Assembly (NCBI GenBank): GCA_034434635.1
Contig: DAOTYX010000079.1
Location: forward strand, 26,376 to 90,375
Source: DAOTYX01 sp034434635
GTDB lineage: Bacteria; Chloroflexota; Anaerolineae; B4-G1; DUEL01
DNA length: 64,000 bases
Direction of reading: 5' to 3'
Shown: positions 16,115 to 23,709 of the stretch, piece after piece
How positions within the stretch are numbered: position 1 is the first letter of the stretch
Layout of the letters: the number at the start of each line of letters is the position of its first letter
Notes under the pieces: model-generated
What the model was told of the DNA's origin: nothing
The model's database searches: none
What the model saw: the letters and a program-made list of their open reading frames with translations, nothing else
Made by a program: the position numbers and the translations under genes

Positions 16115-16933
16115 CTAGGCTACCTGCCGGCCGGGGATTGGCGGGCCGCCGGCATAGACAGCGGTGACCGCCAGCGCCCCCACAGGCGCACCGAGCCGCC
16201 GCTGGCTGCCCAGCCAGCGACCGTGGACCTGGAAGGAGACCGCGCCGAAGGTGAGCAGCGACGCGGCCACGGGCGTGTCGGCGGCCAGCCCCTGGAGCGC
16301 CTCGGCGGCCAGTCCCTGCGCACAGACCATCGCCTGCGCCCCCGCCGGCTGTAGCGAAAGCAGCGGCACCACGACGGGGTAGCCCTCATCGTCCAGGAAG
16401 GCCAGCACCCGCACCGCCGAGAGCGGCGAGAAGTGCTGACGCACCACCGGCGGCATCGTCACAGCATCTGCCGGCAGCGCGGACGGACGGGCGACCAGCC
16501 GCGCCAGCAGGTAGTCCCCCAGCACACGCAGCTTCGAGAGGCGGAAGTGGCGCTGCACTCCCCGCACCTCGATGATGCCCGCGTTGCGGATGCCGGTGTA
16601 GGCGTTGTAGCGCAGCAGGTCGGTGTTCATGATCGCTTCGACATACGGCCCTGTCCGCTGCCACCCTGCGAAGTTCCCCTGCAGCGTCCACCCCTCCAAC
16701 GCCGTGGTGATGACCAGGATGCCCACGCGCGGGTCGGCCTCCAGGTTGCCCACGGACTTGCGCAGCAGGAAGTTGCCGAAGATGAGGCGATCCTCCATAT
16801 CCCCGGCGGGCATGATAGATGTCACGGGCACGACGTTGGGGACGCCTTCGGCGGAGCGGGTGGCCAGGAACTTGGGGGTCATCCCGTCGCCCAGCGCCTT
16901 CAGCAGGCCAGGGTGAGGCGTCATATGGGACAT
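16115..16933 (-). CDS. Pyridoxamine 5'-phosphate oxidase-like split-barrel protein
   Basis: A 272-aa protein. The N-terminal half resembles the FMN-binding split barrel: KALGDGMTPKFLATRSAEGVPNVVPVTS, DRLIFGNFLLRKSVGNLEADPRVGILV. The C-terminal half (FSPLSAVRVLAFLDDEGYPVVVPLLSLQPAG) looks like a second, diverged copy of the same barrel, so it may be an internal duplication. Function could be flavin- or F420/haem-dependent reduction; nothing in the neighbourhood decides. The start at 16933 is fixed by GGAGGTTCACG-ATG. It lies 35 bp downstream in genomic order from the kinase start, both on the minus strand. Confidence 0.72.
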   Translation of the reverse strand: MSHMTPHPGLLKALGDGMTPKFLATRSAEGVPNVVPVTSIMPAGDMEDRLIFGNFLLRKSVGNLEADPRVGILVITTALEGWTLQGNFAGWQRTGPYVEAIMNTDLLRYNAYTGIRNAGIIEVRGVQRHFRLSKLRVLGDYLLARLVARPSALPADAVTMPPVVRQHFSPLSAVRVLAFLDDEGYPVVVPLLSLQPAGAQAMVCAQGLAAEALQGLAADTPVAASLLTFGAVSFQVHGRWLGSQRRLGAPVGALAVTAVYAGGPPIPGRQVA

Positions 16934-16956
16934 CGTGAACCTCCGTTTGTCGGGCG

Positions 16957-17013
16957 GTGCCAGGTGAGTTACCAGGTGACAGGCACCTATCAGGTGCCTG
17001 CCACCTGACGTCA
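16957..17013. repeat. AGGTGCCTG palindromic element at the thioredoxin stop codon
   Basis: CAGGCACCT (16980-16988) and AGGTGCCTG (16992-17000) form a perfect 9-bp hairpin with a 3-nt loop, flanked by further GGTGAC/GTCACC words. On the minus strand the element starts at the stop codon of the thioredoxin-like gene (CAGG-TGA) and aligns with the copy at 7615-7653. Confidence 0.6.
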
Positions 17014-17523
17014 CCTGAGCAGGCGTTGAATCTCCTGGCGCAGGTGCTCTTCCGTACCTGTGCCGTAGCCGATGTCACTCATCAGGATCGTGCCGTCAGC
17101 GGCGATCAGGTAGAGGGTGGGCGTGCCGCCGACGCGGTAGGCACTGGAGGCCCTGCCGTTCTCGTCCAGGACGGTCAGCAGAGAAACCTCGGCATCGTCC
17201 AGCGCCCGGTGCGCATCATCGGCGGAACCCATGCAGATGGTGATCAGCACCAGATGCTCATCAGCGAACTCCTCTTCCAGGGCTGCCAGGACCGGCAGCT
17301 CTTCCAGGCAGGGAGGTCAAGAGGGACTCCAGAAGTCGAGCAGGACAGGACGCCCGGCGTAGTTGGAGAGGGAGATGTCGGCCCCTTCCAGGCTGGTGAG
17401 GGTGAAATCCGGCGCGACGGTGCCGTTCTCCAGCGGCCCGACCCCAAACAGCGAGAGCAGGCAGCAGGAAGAGAGGGTCGCCAGCGTCAGCAAGATGACA
17501 GAGATGTGGCTCTTCACCGGCAT
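17011..17523 (-). CDS. TlpA/ResA-like thioredoxin, candidate selenoprotein (UPPC)
   Basis: Reading through one in-frame TGA (17319-17317) gives a 170-aa protein with the full thioredoxin-like fold. It has an N-terminal lipoprotein-like anchor (VILLTLATLSSCC), GTVAPDFTLTSLEGADISL, YAGRPVLLDFWSPS, then TGA, PPCLEELPVLAALEEEF, VSLLTVLDENGRASSAYRV, the cis-Pro loop GGTPTLYLIAADG and a final helix. The TGA is residue 69, exactly the first Cys of the CPPC active site; Cys72 is intact. The frame is unchanged on both sides over 101 codons after the TGA. A hairpin with a GGUCCU loop lies 23 nt downstream. I infer selenocysteine. A recent Cys-to-stop mutation is the alternative, which would split the gene. 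It overlaps the peptidase stop by 10 nt. Confidence 0.75.
17282..17319 (-). promoter_or_regulatory. Candidate bacterial SECIS element downstream of the in-frame UGA
   Basis: After the UGA (17319-17317) the mRNA has 17 nt, then GCUGCC (17299-17294), loop GGUCCU (17293-17288), GGCAGC (17287-17282): a perfect 6-bp stem with a 6-nt loop starting GGU. Bacterial SECIS elements are short hairpins just after the UGA with G/GU at the start of the apical loop; the E. coli fdhF loop is GGUCU-like. The stem also encodes conserved LPVLAA, so the structure could be partly a coding coincidence. Confidence 0.6.
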
Positions 17524-18851
17524 TCTCCTGTGGTCAGGCTCGTCTCGTGCGCCCAACCTCCGCTCCGCGAACAGCGGAGCCGGATGACCAGGCCGAGCGT
17601 CATGAGTCCCGCCGCACCGGCGCAGGGCAGGCAGGGAAGCGCGGGGGCGGGGGATGGCGCAAGTGGTGCGCTGGTGGGCCGTGGAGGGACGGTGGGGCGC
17701 TGGTCGGGCGGGCGTGGTGTGGCGCCGGTAGCGTTGGGGATGGGGGTGGGATAGGTGCCGGCTTTCTGGCCCAGCCATTCCCACCAGGCCTGTTGGAACT
17801 CCTCGAAGTTCAGGCCGGTCGCCTCCAGCAGGGCCTCGTCGGTGTTGCTGCCGGCGCGGAAGGCGGCCAGCAGGCGGCTCATCCCCTCGCTGCCCCAACG
17901 CTCGAACAGGAAAGTCACCGCGCTCAGGCTTTCCGCGTAGAGCAGGGCGACGCGCTCCTCATCGCCGGAGAAACTGCCGGTGGCCAGGCGCAAGGGAATC
18001 AACTCGCCGCTTCGGGCAGCCTCCTCCACGCGCCGCAGGGCGGCATCTGGGGGAAAGAACTCGAAATACTGGGCGAGACCCTCGTTCAACCAGGTGGGTG
18101 GGTAAGTGCTGAAGGCGTCACCGTGCACGACCTGGTAGAAGTAGAGGTGGGCGATCTCGTGCGGAATCACCCCGCGCAGGTACCATGGGTTGAGGGTCGC
18201 CTCCTGCGGCGGGATGATCTGCACGGTCAGCCCCATCTCCGTGAATGCCTGCCCTCCCACCCATTCCTGCACGTACTGATGCCATGAGGCGAAGTCCTCG
18301 GCGTTACCGTACACGACCACCACGATCTGGTTGGGCAGAGACGTGCCTGTTGTTTCCTCCATCGTCTTGATGGCACGGTCGGCCCAGTTGAAGACTTCCT
18401 GGCCGAAGGTCGCGTCCCCGTCGTACCACCAGATCGCCAGATCCCCGTTCTCCAGAGTCTGCCAGTCGAAGCGGGAGTCCACGACGGTGAACTCCTCCGC
18501 CTCGCTGGTGAGCGCATGGCCAGCGTCGTCGCGGATGGTCCAGGTATAGTGGACGCGGGCGCCAGGCGGGATGCCCCGCCGGCGCGGCGCCCAGTCCGCC
18601 TGGGCGGTCACCTGAGGGCCTGGCGTGAACTCGGCCACCAGGACCTCGGTCGAGGAGTCGCCGCGGATACCGATGTTGAGCGTCACGCTGCTGATGTCCC
18701 CCTGAGCGGTGCTGGCCTCGACCTGGAAGGTGATATTTTCCGGGTAACTGTTGGTCACTGTCGTTGCGCCGATGGTGATCGGGTTCTCGGCCTGCAGCGG
18801 GGGGGCCAGGAGGGAAAGGAGAAGCAGCACCGTCGGCCAGTGCGGGTTCAC
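17514..18851 (-). CDS. MA-type (gluzincin) metallopeptidase, secreted and C-terminally anchored
   Basis: A 445-aa protein. It has a signal peptide (TVLLLLSLLAPPLQA), an Ig-like region (about 25-125), then a peptidase-MA-like domain with HEIAH at 231-235 and the second Glu in WLNEGLAQYFEFF, which is the gluzincin arrangement. After a Pro-rich linker the C-terminus holds a short hydrophobic helix (AGAAGLMTLGLVIRL). The catalytic part faces outside. The start is GTG at 18851: it overlaps the stop of the radical SAM gene as GTGA and lies directly before the signal peptide. It overlaps the candidate selenoprotein start by 10 nt, so the three genes are translationally coupled. Confidence 0.82.
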   Translation of the reverse strand: MNPHWPTVLLLLSLLAPPLQAENPITIGATTVTNSYPENITFQVEASTAQGDISSVTLNIGIRGDSSTEVLVAEFTPGPQVTAQADWAPRRRGIPPGARVHYTWTIRDDAGHALTSEAEEFTVVDSRFDWQTLENGDLAIWWYDGDATFGQEVFNWADRAIKTMEETTGTSLPNQIVVVVYGNAEDFASWHQYVQEWVGGQAFTEMGLTVQIIPPQEATLNPWYLRGVIPHEIAHLYFYQVVHGDAFSTYPPTWLNEGLAQYFEFFPPDAALRRVEEAARSGELIPLRLATGSFSGDEERVALLYAESLSAVTFLFERWGSEGMSRLLAAFRAGSNTDEALLEATGLNFEEFQQAWWEWLGQKAGTYPTPIPNATGATPRPPDQRPTVPPRPTSAPLAPSPAPALPCLPCAGAAGLMTLGLVIRLRCSRSGGWAHETSLTTGECR

Positions 18852-19819
18852 CGACACCCCCCCTGCGCCGCTTCGGGCCGCTCCCCGGCGTCGGCCTCGA
18901 TGCGCGTCGCGCCCGACCACACTGCCACAGGGACGCGTTGGATGGCGACGCCGTGCAGCGTTTCCATCTCAGCGCGGGTCAGCAATGGTGTGCCCTCCAG
19001 GGCGTACTGGCGGTCAAGGCGGTGGTACTTGGGCTGGCCCAGGTTGGTGTAGGCCAGCAGGTCCCACCGTTGGACAGTGGGGAGGTTGGCGGCGATGAAG
19101 TCGCCCAGGGCGGCGATGTTGTCCGCGTCGGCGGTGTAGCCGGGGATGACGGGGGTGCGGATCCACATCGGCAGCCCGGCGGCGGCGATGCGGCGGGCGT
19201 TCTCCAGGATAGCGCGGTTATCCATACCCGTGGCAGCGCGGTGACGGCCCGCGTCGAACAGTTTGAGGTCATAGAGCACCAGGTCCACCCACGGCAGTAC
19301 CTGTTCCATCCGCTCCCAGGGGACGGCGCCGCATGTGTCGAGGGCGACGTGGATGCCGGCGGCGCGGCAGAGGCGGGCCAGCGCCAGGACGAAGTCGGCC
19401 TGGGCCAGCGGCTCGCCGCCGGAGAACGTCACCCCGCCGCCGGAGGTCTCGTAGAAGACCGTGTCTTTCTGGATTTCGGCGCAGAGCGCTTCCGGTGTCC
19501 ACTCCCGGCCGATGACCTCCAGCGCTCCGGCTGGGCAGGCGCTGGCGCAGTCGCCGCAGGCGGTGCAGCGGGCGCGGTCGATGCGCATCCCCTGCGGGGT
19601 CAGTTCCAGCGCGCCAACCGGGCAGGCGCGCAGGCAGTCGCGCGCGGCGATGCAGCGCAGGTCATACCAGACCAGTTCCGGGCGCGGGGAGAGCCCTTCG
19701 GGGTTGTGACACCAGGCGCAACGGAGGGGGCAGCCCTTGAAGAAGACGGTGGTGCGGATGCCGGGGCCGTCCTCGGTGCTGAAACGCTGCAGGTTGAAAG
19801 TCGTGCCGATCATGCTCAT
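18848..19819 (-). CDS. Glycyl-radical enzyme activating protein (radical SAM)
   Basis: A 323-aa protein of the PFL-activase family. It has the radical SAM motif CPLRCAWC (Cys30, 34, 37), the family opening FSTEDGPGIRTTVFFKGC, and a two-cluster ferredoxin-like insert (CIAARDCLRACPVGA and CTACGDCASACPAGA). SAM-binding GGVTFSGGEPLAQADF, DTCGAVPWE and PVIPGYTADADNI follow. It would install a glycyl radical on a partner under anaerobic conditions using SAM. No glycyl-radical enzyme is encoded nearby. Two start codons are possible; 19819 fits a near-leaderless mRNA from the TAGAAT promoter, 19813 has better Shine-Dalgarno spacing. First gene of the coupled unit ending with the thioredoxin. Confidence 0.88.
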   Translation of the reverse strand: MSMIGTTFNLQRFSTEDGPGIRTTVFFKGCPLRCAWCHNPEGLSPRPELVWYDLRCIAARDCLRACPVGALELTPQGMRIDRARCTACGDCASACPAGALEVIGREWTPEALCAEIQKDTVFYETSGGGVTFSGGEPLAQADFVLALARLCRAAGIHVALDTCGAVPWERMEQVLPWVDLVLYDLKLFDAGRHRAATGMDNRAILENARRIAAAGLPMWIRTPVIPGYTADADNIAALGDFIAANLPTVQRWDLLAYTNLGQPKYHRLDRQYALEGTPLLTRAEMETLHGVAIQRVPVAVWSGATRIEADAGERPEAAQGGCR

Positions 19820-19827
19820 CTCTCCCC

Positions 19828-19856
19828 ATTCTACTCCGTACTGTCGCTCCGCACAA
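19828..19856 (-). promoter_or_regulatory. Promoter for the radical SAM-peptidase-thioredoxin unit
   Basis: Minus-strand TTGTGC (19856-19851), 17-bp spacer, TAGAAT (19833-19828). The predicted start near 19821 is 2 nt before the ATG at 19819. Confidence 0.55.
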
Positions 19857-19870
19857 GCGCGGAAGCGCAG

Positions 19871-19959
19871 GGGATTTCGAAGCAAATCCCAATCTGGGGA
19901 CGGAGTCGAGGCTTTAGCCAGCGCAAACGTGGCTCAAACCGGCTGAAGCCTCGACTCCG
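19871..19959. repeat. Composite inverted-repeat element
   Basis: Two nested hairpins in the divergent spacer. GGGATTT (19871-19877) pairs with AAATCCC (19884-19890). A 19-bp arm at 19901-19919 (CGGAGTCGAGGC...) pairs with 19941-19959 with one mismatch. The words resemble other spacer repeats here (GACTGAAGTC-like). It probably is a dispersed element; a role between the two promoters is possible. Confidence 0.55.
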
Positions 19960-20025
19960 GACGGGAAAAGCAGCATCGACATAGCCTAAATCGCCTCTGC
20001 CTCGAACACCCGCACCATCTGCCAT

Positions 20026-20053
20026 TTGACAAAGCCGATGGGGTGAGTACAAT
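20026..20053 (+). promoter_or_regulatory. Promoter for the amino-acid ABC transporter operon
   Basis: TTGACA (20026-20031), 16-bp spacer, TACAAT (20048-20053). The leader of about 140 nt contains AAAGGAGGTGAT at 20113-20124, a perfect complement of the 16S 3' end but not placed at an annotated start; GTGAGGAGATAAGAAG directly precedes the first gene. Confidence 0.65.
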
Positions 20054-20202
20054 AAAACTCATGCTGCCCAAGAGGCTGCGGAACGATCCTCCCTCTGTTG
20101 CAAGGACAGGAAAGGAGGTGATTCACCCCTGGCGAAGAAAGACGTATCCCCCTGAGAAGTGTCTGCCGTTTCTTTGCAAGCATAAAGTGAGGAGATAAGA
20201 AG

Positions 20203-20997
20203 ATGCGCAAGAACCTGATTCTGACGGCATTGGCGTTGCTGGCGCTGTTGGCTGCCAGCTGCACCCCTGCCACCCCCACCGCGCAGCCCACCGAGGCCGC
20301 GGGCTATGACCTGGGCGGCCGCGAGATCCGCATCGCGGTGGAGAACGCCTACCCGCCCTTCAACTTCATTGACGAGGCCACCAGCGAGCCGATGGGCTGG
20401 GACTACGATGCCTGCCGCGCCATCTGCGAGATCCTCAACTGCACGCCGGTCTTCGTCGAGGCAGCGTGGGAGGGCATCTTCGAGGCCACCGCCGCTGGCG
20501 AGTACGACATGGTCGCCGACGGCGTCACCATCACCGCTGAGCGGGACCAGATCGTGGACTTCTCTATCCCGTACATGATTATCCGCCAGGTGATCCTGGT
20601 GCGCATAGACGAGACGGAGATCGTGGATCAGGAGAGCCTGGTGGCCAGCGACGCGATCGTCGGCACGCAGATCGGCACCACCAACGAGGCGGTAGCCATC
20701 GAGCTCGTGGGCGAGGATCGCGTGCACAGCTTCGACACCTTCGACCTCCCTGTGCAGGCGCTCATCGCCGGCGATGTGGACGCGGTGGTCATTGACCAGG
20801 AGGCGGCGGAGGGGTTCGTCGCCACCAACCCCGACAAGATCAAGATCGTCGGCGAGCCGCTCACTGGCGAGGAGCAACTCGGTTTCGTCTTCCCGCCGGG
20901 CAGCGACCTGATCGAGCCCATCAACTACGCGATCACCGTGTTGCAGGAGAACGGCACACTGGACCAGCTCTACCAGAAGTGGTGGGGCGAAGGGTAG
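20203..20997 (+). CDS. Amino-acid ABC transporter substrate-binding lipoprotein
   Basis: A 264-aa family 3 (polar amino acid) solute-binding protein. Lipobox LLAASC (Cys about 24), then IRIAVENAYPPFNFIDEATSEPMGWDYD, which is the family N-terminal signature. MVADGVTITAERDQIVDFSIPY, VGTQIGTTNEA, VDAVVIDQEAAEG and LDQLYQKWWGEG complete the fold. The protein delivers an amino acid or similar small ligand to the permease encoded next. First gene of the cluster SBP-permease-ATPase. A hairpin after it may set a high binding-protein to permease ratio. Confidence 0.93.
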   Translation: MRKNLILTALALLALLAASCTPATPTAQPTEAAGYDLGGREIRIAVENAYPPFNFIDEATSEPMGWDYDACRAICEILNCTPVFVEAAWEGIFEATAAGEYDMVADGVTITAERDQIVDFSIPYMIIRQVILVRIDETEIVDQESLVASDAIVGTQIGTTNEAVAIELVGEDRVHSFDTFDLPVQALIAGDVDAVVIDQEAAEGFVATNPDKIKIVGEPLTGEEQLGFVFPPGSDLIEPINYAITVLQENGTLDQLYQKWWGEG

Positions 20998-21017
20998 TCC
21001 TTGTTCGCCGTGCGTCC

Positions 21018-21047
21018 GGGGAGGCCGTGACGGCCTACGGCCTCCCC
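21018..21047 (+). terminator. Hairpin between binding-protein and permease genes
   Basis: GGGGAGGCCGT (21018-21028) and ACGGCCTCCCC (21037-21047) form a perfect 11-bp stem with an 8-nt loop, 20 nt after the binding-protein stop. There is no T-tract, so I read it as partial terminator or mRNA-stabilising 3' hairpin of the first cistron. Confidence 0.6.
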
Positions 21048-21075
21048 CACCCTTTAATCGAAGGGGGCCGTCATC

Positions 21076-21969
21076 ATGCCCGAACCTGGAAGACCAAGCG
21101 CCGCCAGCGAGTTGCGCCGGCGGGAACCGGGGTTGATCCCGTGGTCCGCCCATCTGAAGCGACTCCCGTGGTGGGCGCTGTTTCTGCTCCTGCTGGGCGT
21201 TGCCCTGGTCTACGCCATCCTTTCACGCCCCAACTACACCGACGCCTTCCTGTTCATCGTCCCTGGCCTCAGAGTCACGATCCTGGTTACCATCATCGCC
21301 TTCCTGATCTCCCTGGTCATCGGCCTGATCGTCGGCTTGGGGCGCATCTCCACCAACCCCATCGCCTACAACATCGCCACCTTCTACGTCGAGGTGGTGC
21401 GCGGCATCCCGATGATCGTCATCATCATCTACGTCGCCTACGTGCTGGTGCCGCTGTTCGTGGCGATGGTCAACGGCATAGGGGCGTTTATCCTTCGCAC
21501 TCCTTTCCTTGCCTTCATGGCCAGCGTGGGCCACTCCCTGGCGGCGATCAACGTGGTCAACATAGACCCCATGGCCCGCGCCATCGCCGGCCTGGCCTTC
21601 GGCTACGGGGCCTACGAGGCGGAGATCTTCCGCGCCGGCATCCAGTCTATTGAGAAGGGACAGATGGAAGCCGCGCGCTCTCTGGGCATGTCCTACGTCC
21701 AGGCGATGCGTTTCGTCATCCTGCCGCAGGCCTTCCGCGTCATCCTCCCACCGCTGGGCAATGACCTCATCGCCATGCTGAAGGACTCCTCGCTCATCTC
21801 CGTGCTGGCGGTGCGGGACCTGACACAACTGGGCAAACTGAACCGCTCGCGCACCTTCCGCACCTTCGAGACCTGGAACACGGTCACTTACCTCTACCTC
21901 TCCATGACCCTTCTGGGCTCGTTGGGGGTGAAGTGGCTGGAAAGGAAGATGAAGAGTGGTGAACGATAG
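21076..21969 (+). CDS. Amino-acid ABC transporter permease
   Basis: A 297-aa HisM-type permease. It has an N-terminal hydrophilic stretch, a first helix (WWALFLLLLGVALVYAIL) and the binding-protein-dependent transport core. FYVEVVRGIPMIVIIIYVAYVL and GYGAYEAEIFRAGIQSIEKGQMEAARSLGM carry the family EAA loop for contact with the ATPase. PQAFRVILPPLGNDLIAMLKDSSLISVL ends the core. About 40 residues (LFVAMVNGIGAFILRTPFLAFMAS...) form an insertion between helices compared with short family members. It overlaps the ATPase gene by 14 nt. Confidence 0.93.
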   Translation: MPEPGRPSAASELRRREPGLIPWSAHLKRLPWWALFLLLLGVALVYAILSRPNYTDAFLFIVPGLRVTILVTIIAFLISLVIGLIVGLGRISTNPIAYNIATFYVEVVRGIPMIVIIIYVAYVLVPLFVAMVNGIGAFILRTPFLAFMASVGHSLAAINVVNIDPMARAIAGLAFGYGAYEAEIFRAGIQSIEKGQMEAARSLGMSYVQAMRFVILPQAFRVILPPLGNDLIAMLKDSSLISVLAVRDLTQLGKLNRSRTFRTFETWNTVTYLYLSMTLLGSLGVKWLERKMKSGER

Positions 21970-22708
21970 TGTGAGCGACAACATCATCGAGGTGCGTCAC
22001 GTCTCCAAGCGCTTCAAACACGTCGAGGCGGTGCGGGACGTGAGCCTGAACGTGCGCCGGGGAGAGGTGCTGTTCATCTTCGGCCCCAGCGGCGGCGGCA
22101 AGTCCACCCTGCTGCGCTGCATCAACCGCCTGGAGACGGTGGACTCGGGAGAGATCATCGTGGATGGGGTGCGCGTCACCGACCCGCACGTGGACATTGA
22201 TGCGATACGGGCGGAGGTGGGAATGGTCTTTCAGCTGTTCAACCTCTTCCCCCACCTGACCGCCCTGCAGAACATCACCCTGGCCCAGGAGAAGGTGCGC
22301 CAGCGTTCGCGGGAGGAGGCAACCGAGATCGCCCACCGTCTGCTGCAGCGGGTGGGGCTGCCGGATAAGGCCAACGCCTACCCCGGTCAGCTCTCCGGCG
22401 GGCAGAAGCAGCGTGTCGCCATCGCCCGCGCCCTGGCGATGAACCCCAAGATCATGCTCTTCGACGAGCCGACCTCGGCGCTCGACCCAGAGATGATCAA
22501 AGAGGTGCTCGACGTGATGCTGGACCTGGCGCGCGAGGGGATGACGATGGTGGTCGTCTCGCACGAGATGGGCTTCGCCCGCGCCGCCGCTGACCGCATG
22601 ATCTTCCTGGAGTCGGGCCGGCTGATCGAAGAAGGCACCCCGGAAGAGATCTTCTCTAACCCGAAAGAGGAACGAACAAAGGCTTTTCTGAGCCACGTGC
22701 TGTACTGA
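21956..22708 (+). CDS. Amino-acid ABC transporter ATP-binding protein
   Basis: A 250-aa ATPase of the GlnQ type. Walker A GPSGGGKST (about 42-50), Q-loop FQLFNLFPHLTALQNI, signature LSGGQKQRVAIARAL, Walker B IMLFDEPTSALDPE, and switch His in VVSHEMGF are all intact. GTG is used as start; 21956, 21959 and 21971 are all possible and differ by at most five residues. It powers the permease encoded immediately upstream. Overlap with that gene implies coupled translation. Confidence 0.93.
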   Translation: MVNDSVSDNIIEVRHVSKRFKHVEAVRDVSLNVRRGEVLFIFGPSGGGKSTLLRCINRLETVDSGEIIVDGVRVTDPHVDIDAIRAEVGMVFQLFNLFPHLTALQNITLAQEKVRQRSREEATEIAHRLLQRVGLPDKANAYPGQLSGGQKQRVAIARALAMNPKIMLFDEPTSALDPEMIKEVLDVMLDLAREGMTMVVVSHEMGFARAAADRMIFLESGRLIEEGTPEEIFSNPKEERTKAFLSHVLY

Positions 22709-22739
22709 GCCCCCACTTTTCACAGAGGAGAGAAGAACG

Positions 22740-23600
22740 ATGAAGACGCTCAGGATCGTTGGACCCTTGCTGGTCGGAGTGATCCTGCTGGGACTGGTTG
22801 CCGGCTGCCGGCCGCGACAGGCTGCAGGGGAAGACCTGCTGGACCAGGTGCTGGCTGCTGGCGTGCTGCGGGTCTCCAGTGACGCCAACTACGCGCCGCA
22901 GAGTTACCTCGATGAGAACGGGAATTGGACCGGCTTCGACGTCGAGGTGGCCCGCGAGGTGGCGCGACGGTTGGGCGTCGAGCTGGAACTGATGGCCATT
23001 GACTGGGACCTCATCACCGCGGGCAGTTGGAACGCCCGGTGGGATGTCTCCATCGGCAGCATGACCGTCACCGAAGAGCGGACAGCGGTGCTATGGTTCA
23101 CCAGCCCGTACTACTACACCCCCGCCGGCTTCGCCGTGCATGCCGACAACACCAGGTTCCAGACCCCGGATGACCTGGCCGGGGCCACCATCGGCGTGGG
23201 CACGGAGACCACCTACGAGCGCTGGCTGAACCGCGACCTGACCATCGCCATCCCCGGCTACGAGGTCGTCTACGCCGACTGGGAGCCGGGCCTGGTGCGT
23301 CCCTACCAGACCGATGCCGAGGCCATCCAGGACCTGGCCCTGGGTGATGGCGTGCGCCTGGACGCGGTGATGTCTGCCATCCCCACCTTGCGCGAGGCGA
23401 TCAACACCGGCCTGCCGCTGCGGCTGCTGGGCGACCCCGTCTTCTACGAGCCGCTGTGCTTCGCTCTCGACAAGAGCCGCGGCCCCAGCCAGGCCATGCT
23501 CGACCGGCTGAACCAGATCATCGCCGACATGCACGAGGACGGCACGCTGACGGCCCTCTCCATGCAGTTCTACGGCGAGGACCTCACCGTTCAGCAGTAA
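22740..23600 (+). CDS. Second amino-acid ABC transporter substrate-binding lipoprotein
   Basis: A 286-aa family 3 binding protein. Lipobox GLVAGC (Cys about 23), LRVSSDANYAPQSYLDENGNWTGFDVEVAREVARRLGVE, WDVSIGSMTVTEERTAVLWFTSPYYYTPAGFAV, IGVGTETTYERWL and LDAVMSAIPTLREAI. Its sequence is clearly diverged from the binding protein at 20203, so it probably has another ligand. It lies between the first ATPase gene (31 bp) and the second permease gene, with 462 bp of repeats before the latter. It could feed either permease; order suggests the second. Confidence 0.92.
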   Translation: MKTLRIVGPLLVGVILLGLVAGCRPRQAAGEDLLDQVLAAGVLRVSSDANYAPQSYLDENGNWTGFDVEVAREVARRLGVELELMAIDWDLITAGSWNARWDVSIGSMTVTEERTAVLWFTSPYYYTPAGFAVHADNTRFQTPDDLAGATIGVGTETTYERWLNRDLTIAIPGYEVVYADWEPGLVRPYQTDAEAIQDLALGDGVRLDAVMSAIPTLREAINTGLPLRLLGDPVFYEPLCFALDKSRGPSQAMLDRLNQIIADMHEDGTLTALSMQFYGEDLTVQQ

Positions 23601-23622
23601 GTCAAGAAAGGCCAGACCTGAA

Positions 23623-23709
23623 GCCTGTCCAAATAACCCTCGCAGCCGACACATCCCTATGCAGCAGCAGGCGGCATTGGGATGCCGCCCTACGGTTATT
23701 TGGACAGGC
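23623..23709. repeat. 87-bp element with perfect 16-bp terminal inverted repeats
   Basis: The arms 23623-23638 and 23694-23709 (GCCTGTCCAAATAACC and its complement) are perfect. The interior holds the hairpin GGCGGCAT-TGGG-ATGCCGCC (23670-23689) shared with 7001, 9434, 9522 and 61733. It looks like a miniature inverted-repeat element inserted inside the transporter operon; no flanking target duplication is obvious. Confidence 0.6.

Noticed and set aside
17011..17523. Thioredoxin-like gene as a frameshifted or dead pseudogene
   Set aside because: The frame does not change across the TGA, the codons after it keep all fold motifs, and the TGA falls exactly on the catalytic Cys with a suitable hairpin behind it. 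A point mutation is still possible but less likely.
20061..20198. 45-codon ORF in the leader of the ABC operon
   Set aside because: No ribosome site before its ATG, no similarity or composition suggesting a protein, and it reads through the ribosome-site-like sequences.
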